NCBI GenBank assembly: GCA_902826385.1
Contig: CADEEU010000190.1
Span: forward strand, 1 to 7,126
Length of the DNA: 7,126 nucleotides
Source: an uncultured Acidobacteriota bacterium
GTDB lineage: Bacteria; Acidobacteriota; Blastocatellia; Pyrinomonadales; Pyrinomonadaceae
Direction of reading: 5' to 3'
The stretch's first letter is position 1; each line of letters starts with the position of its first letter. The notes under the pieces were generated by a model, which was given only the letters and a program-made list of their open reading frames with translations, had not been told where the DNA came from and did no database searches. A program made the translations under genes and the position numbers. Shown here in pieces: positions 5,754-7,126 of the stretch.

Positions 5754-6857
5754 TTAATATGTATCGAGTATGTTTTTGAATCTCGTATTAAGCGAGGAAT
5801 CCTCGTTGATTCGATCAGTGATAATTCCGCCTAGCTTTAGGAGAATACGGTCGTAATCATCGATTGCCGGTTTCTTAGCCAAGTCTCTTAGCTTCGCGAG
5901 ACTTTGTTCAAGAGCGGTCTTGGCGGACGCGTTGGTAGTTCCGTACTTCGCAGGTATTTCGTCGAGAAGCAGCCCCAGGTTTGGATCGCTTTCGATCAAA
6001 TTAAAGATGATGGCTAGCTTTCTAATGATCTCGTTTTGAGCGTCTTCGGCTGTTTTAATTGTTGCGGCAACCGGTACTGCCCTGGCTCGTTCGTCATCAA
6101 TTATTTTCTGCTGGGTTGCGTATGCGGCAGTTATCGCTCGAAACTTGGCCAAGTTTCGAGCCCCTTCGGCGACCTCGGCAGCTGTCGGAGCAAACTTTAT
6201 GCCCGCTGCTCTTTTCGCTGAAAGTAGTGTTTGCGCCGCCTCAGCCGCGGCGCCAGTATCGGTGGCGAGATTCGAAAGAGCAAAGTCCATCGTGCCGGCA
6301 TGATAGTAAGCGACTATGTCGACATAAGCTCGATCGAAGGGATACCGTTCATTTGAAAGACTGGATTTCTCGAAGATATCACCCAGGATCTCGGAGCGCT
6401 TTTCGATCATCTTGTTAAACAGTATTTGGAGTTCTAAGAGTCGGAGGTTTTTGTCTGCAGAAGCTCGAGAGCCTTGCACGAACGTCAGACCTTCGCCGAT
6501 TATCGATTTTGCCCTGGCACCATTCGTAATACTGATTGCGGTTGACGCTCCGATTTCCAGGATGTCGATCATAAGATGAAACAAGTCTCTTCCGATGCGT
6601 CGTTTTCTTTGATAGTGCCTAAAATTGATATCAATCTGGCTCACGGCCAAAAAAATGAGTTTATTGCGTTTTTCAAGGTCAGGGGCGGACTTATAATTGT
6701 CCGCAAGAGTTTTGTAATCAGCCGCGTTGGTTGGGGATGCGGCCACGTCTGTTTGAAGTGCAATCGGGATTTTTTGAGCGATCGCACTGCTAGCAAGTAG
6801 AATGACGTATAAAATAAGTACGTTTAGAGTCCAATATCTTGATATTTTGATTTGCAT
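5754..6857 (-). CDS. Secreted helical protein of unknown function
   Basis: A 367-residue protein with a clear Sec signal peptide: K4 and R7, hydrophobic core 10-23, and predicted cleavage after SSAIA27. The mature part is almost wholly alpha-helical. Residues 96-131 form a Gly/Ala/Ile/Ser-rich stretch (EIGASTAISITNGARAKSII) flanked by basic residues, which could be amphipathic. A distinctive motif, YPFDRAYVDIVAYYHAGT, lies at 172-189. It resembles, from memory only, a pattern in uncharacterised bacterial proteins. Long charged helices follow. There are no cysteines and no recognised catalytic motif. The start is the ATG that gives the signal peptide; an in-frame TAA lies a short way upstream. 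AAGG, 14 nt before it, is too far to be a good ribosome site. It is the first gene of the block, 16 nt before the 111-residue gene, with a palindrome at 6876-6888 just upstream. Confidence 0.82.
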   Translation of the reverse strand: MQIKISRYWTLNVLILYVILLASSAIAQKIPIALQTDVAASPTNAADYKTLADNYKSAPDLEKRNKLIFLAVSQIDINFRHYQRKRRIGRDLFHLMIDILEIGASTAISITNGARAKSIIGEGLTFVQGSRASADKNLRLLELQILFNKMIEKRSEILGDIFEKSSLSNERYPFDRAYVDIVAYYHAGTMDFALSNLATDTGAAAEAAQTLLSAKRAAGIKFAPTAAEVAEGARNLAKFRAITAAYATQQKIIDDERARAVPVAATIKTAEDAQNEIIRKLAIIFNLIESDPNLGLLLDEIPAKYGTTNASAKTALEQSLAKLRDLAKKPAIDDYDRILLKLGGIITDRINEDSSLNTRFKNILDTY

Positions 6858-6875
6858 ATAACGAGTGTCTACCTT

Positions 6876-6888
6876 GTAAATATTTTAC
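6876..6888. promoter_or_regulatory. Inverted repeat upstream of the minus-strand block
   Basis: GTAAA (6876-6880) and TTTAC (6884-6888) form an inverted repeat with a 3-bp TAT centre, 18 bp upstream of the ATG of the secreted-protein gene. The position suits an operator or a promoter-overlapping site for the whole four-gene block. No convincing -35/-10 pair was found around it. Ten paired bases in AT-rich DNA are weak evidence by themselves. Confidence 0.25.
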
Positions 6889-6938
6889 GGTCGGACGTGA
6901 TTTATTGCCGGCTCCAATATGTATTGCCGACAAGCTGG

Positions 6939-6965
6939 AAAATCTTACAGGCGCTTCAAGATTTT
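6939..6965 (-). terminator. AT-rich stem-loop, possible terminator
   Basis: AAAATCTT (6939-6946) pairs perfectly with AAGATTTT (6958-6965) around an 11-nt loop. Read on the minus strand it comes 3 nt after a TAA (6971-6969) that ends an open fragment, the usual place for a terminator, although its T-run lies inside the stem. Read on the plus strand it is followed by TGTTTATT. The stem has only one G-C pair per arm beyond A-T, so it would be weak. Confidence 0.3.
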
Positions 6966-6968
6966 TGT

Positions 6969-7126
6969 TTATTGCTGCTCGTCGGCATCGATGTTGGCTA
7001 CTTTCCAGAACTCATCGTCCCTTGGCGAGCTTTTTGATGTTCAGAGTGTTATAAATGAAAACGTAAGACGGGATGATCGCCCTCTTTACCTGGTTGGTAA
7101 AGCGCACACAAAGGCTTTAGTTTCTT
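6969..7126 (-). pseudogene. Possible broken 3' end of a gene, frames interrupted
   Basis: No single frame is open here, but two minus-strand fragments look protein-like and follow one another. Fragment one (7116-7015, stop at 7014-7012) contains VKRAIIPSYVFIYNTLN. Fragment two (7040-6972, stop TAA 6971-6969) contains DDEFWKVANIDADEQQ and overlaps it in a different frame. The PSYVF piece recalls the N-terminal domain of NusG-like antiterminators of the UpxY/LoaP kind, which have a fPgYvFv core, but the match is short and from memory. A third frame stays open for 25 codons from the window edge to 7049. The region could be a decayed gene, a frameshifted gene end, or plain non-coding DNA. Confidence 0.25.

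Noticed and set aside
6903..6929. Direct repeat TATTGCCG, two copies 19 bp apart start to start
   Set aside because: Eight bases and two copies are too little to call an operator or attachment site.
7084..7102. CTTTACC/GGTAAAG hairpin resembling a tRNA D-arm
   Set aside because: No acceptor, anticodon or T arms are present around it, so it is not a tRNA within this window.

Overview
The window looks like chromosome from a diderm (LPS-making) bacterium of moderate GC content. It holds an LPS-assembly outer-membrane protein (LptD), an outer-membrane-type lipoprotein and the start of a B12-dependent acyl-CoA mutase. The style of these proteins, together with the missing Shine-Dalgarno sites on the + strand genes, fits an Acidobacteriota-like organism. 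That assignment is an impression from protein resemblance, not a computed placement.

Layout. At 1-463 (minus) is the N-terminal 154 codons of a methylmalonyl-CoA mutase-type large subunit, cut by the window edge. A 318-bp divergent gap (464-781) separates it from a small lipoprotein gene (782-1297, plus). That gap holds a terminator-like stem-loop and a good sigma70-type promoter whose start would give a nearly leaderless lipoprotein mRNA. After a hairpin at 1303-1320 comes lptD (1419-4037, plus), complete at 872 residues. lptD converges on a four-gene block on the minus strand. In transcription order this block encodes a secreted helical protein (6857-5754), a 111-residue orphan (5737-5402), a phage-endolysin-like SH3b plus TIGR02594-type peptidoglycan hydrolase (5302-4670) and a four-helix membrane protein (4631-4116). 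Beyond it, 6858-7126 holds no intact gene. It carries a palindrome near the block's first start, a hairpin, and reading-frame fragments that may be the broken 3' end of another minus-strand gene.

How the genes fit together. The mutase belongs to propionate/methylmalonyl or branched acyl-CoA metabolism and is unrelated to its neighbours. The lipoprotein and LptD are both envelope proteins, and lptD is the essential final step of LPS export. The minus block is the most unusual part. A cytoplasm-start endolysin beside a small multi-spanning membrane protein recalls a holin/endolysin lysis pair, but it sits with a secreted protein and an orphan and without any phage structural gene. Three of its four genes have strong Shine-Dalgarno sites, whereas the mutase, lipoprotein and lptD genes have none. 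This suggests the block was acquired separately or is regulated differently. No tRNA, rRNA, CRISPR array, transposase or attachment site was seen.
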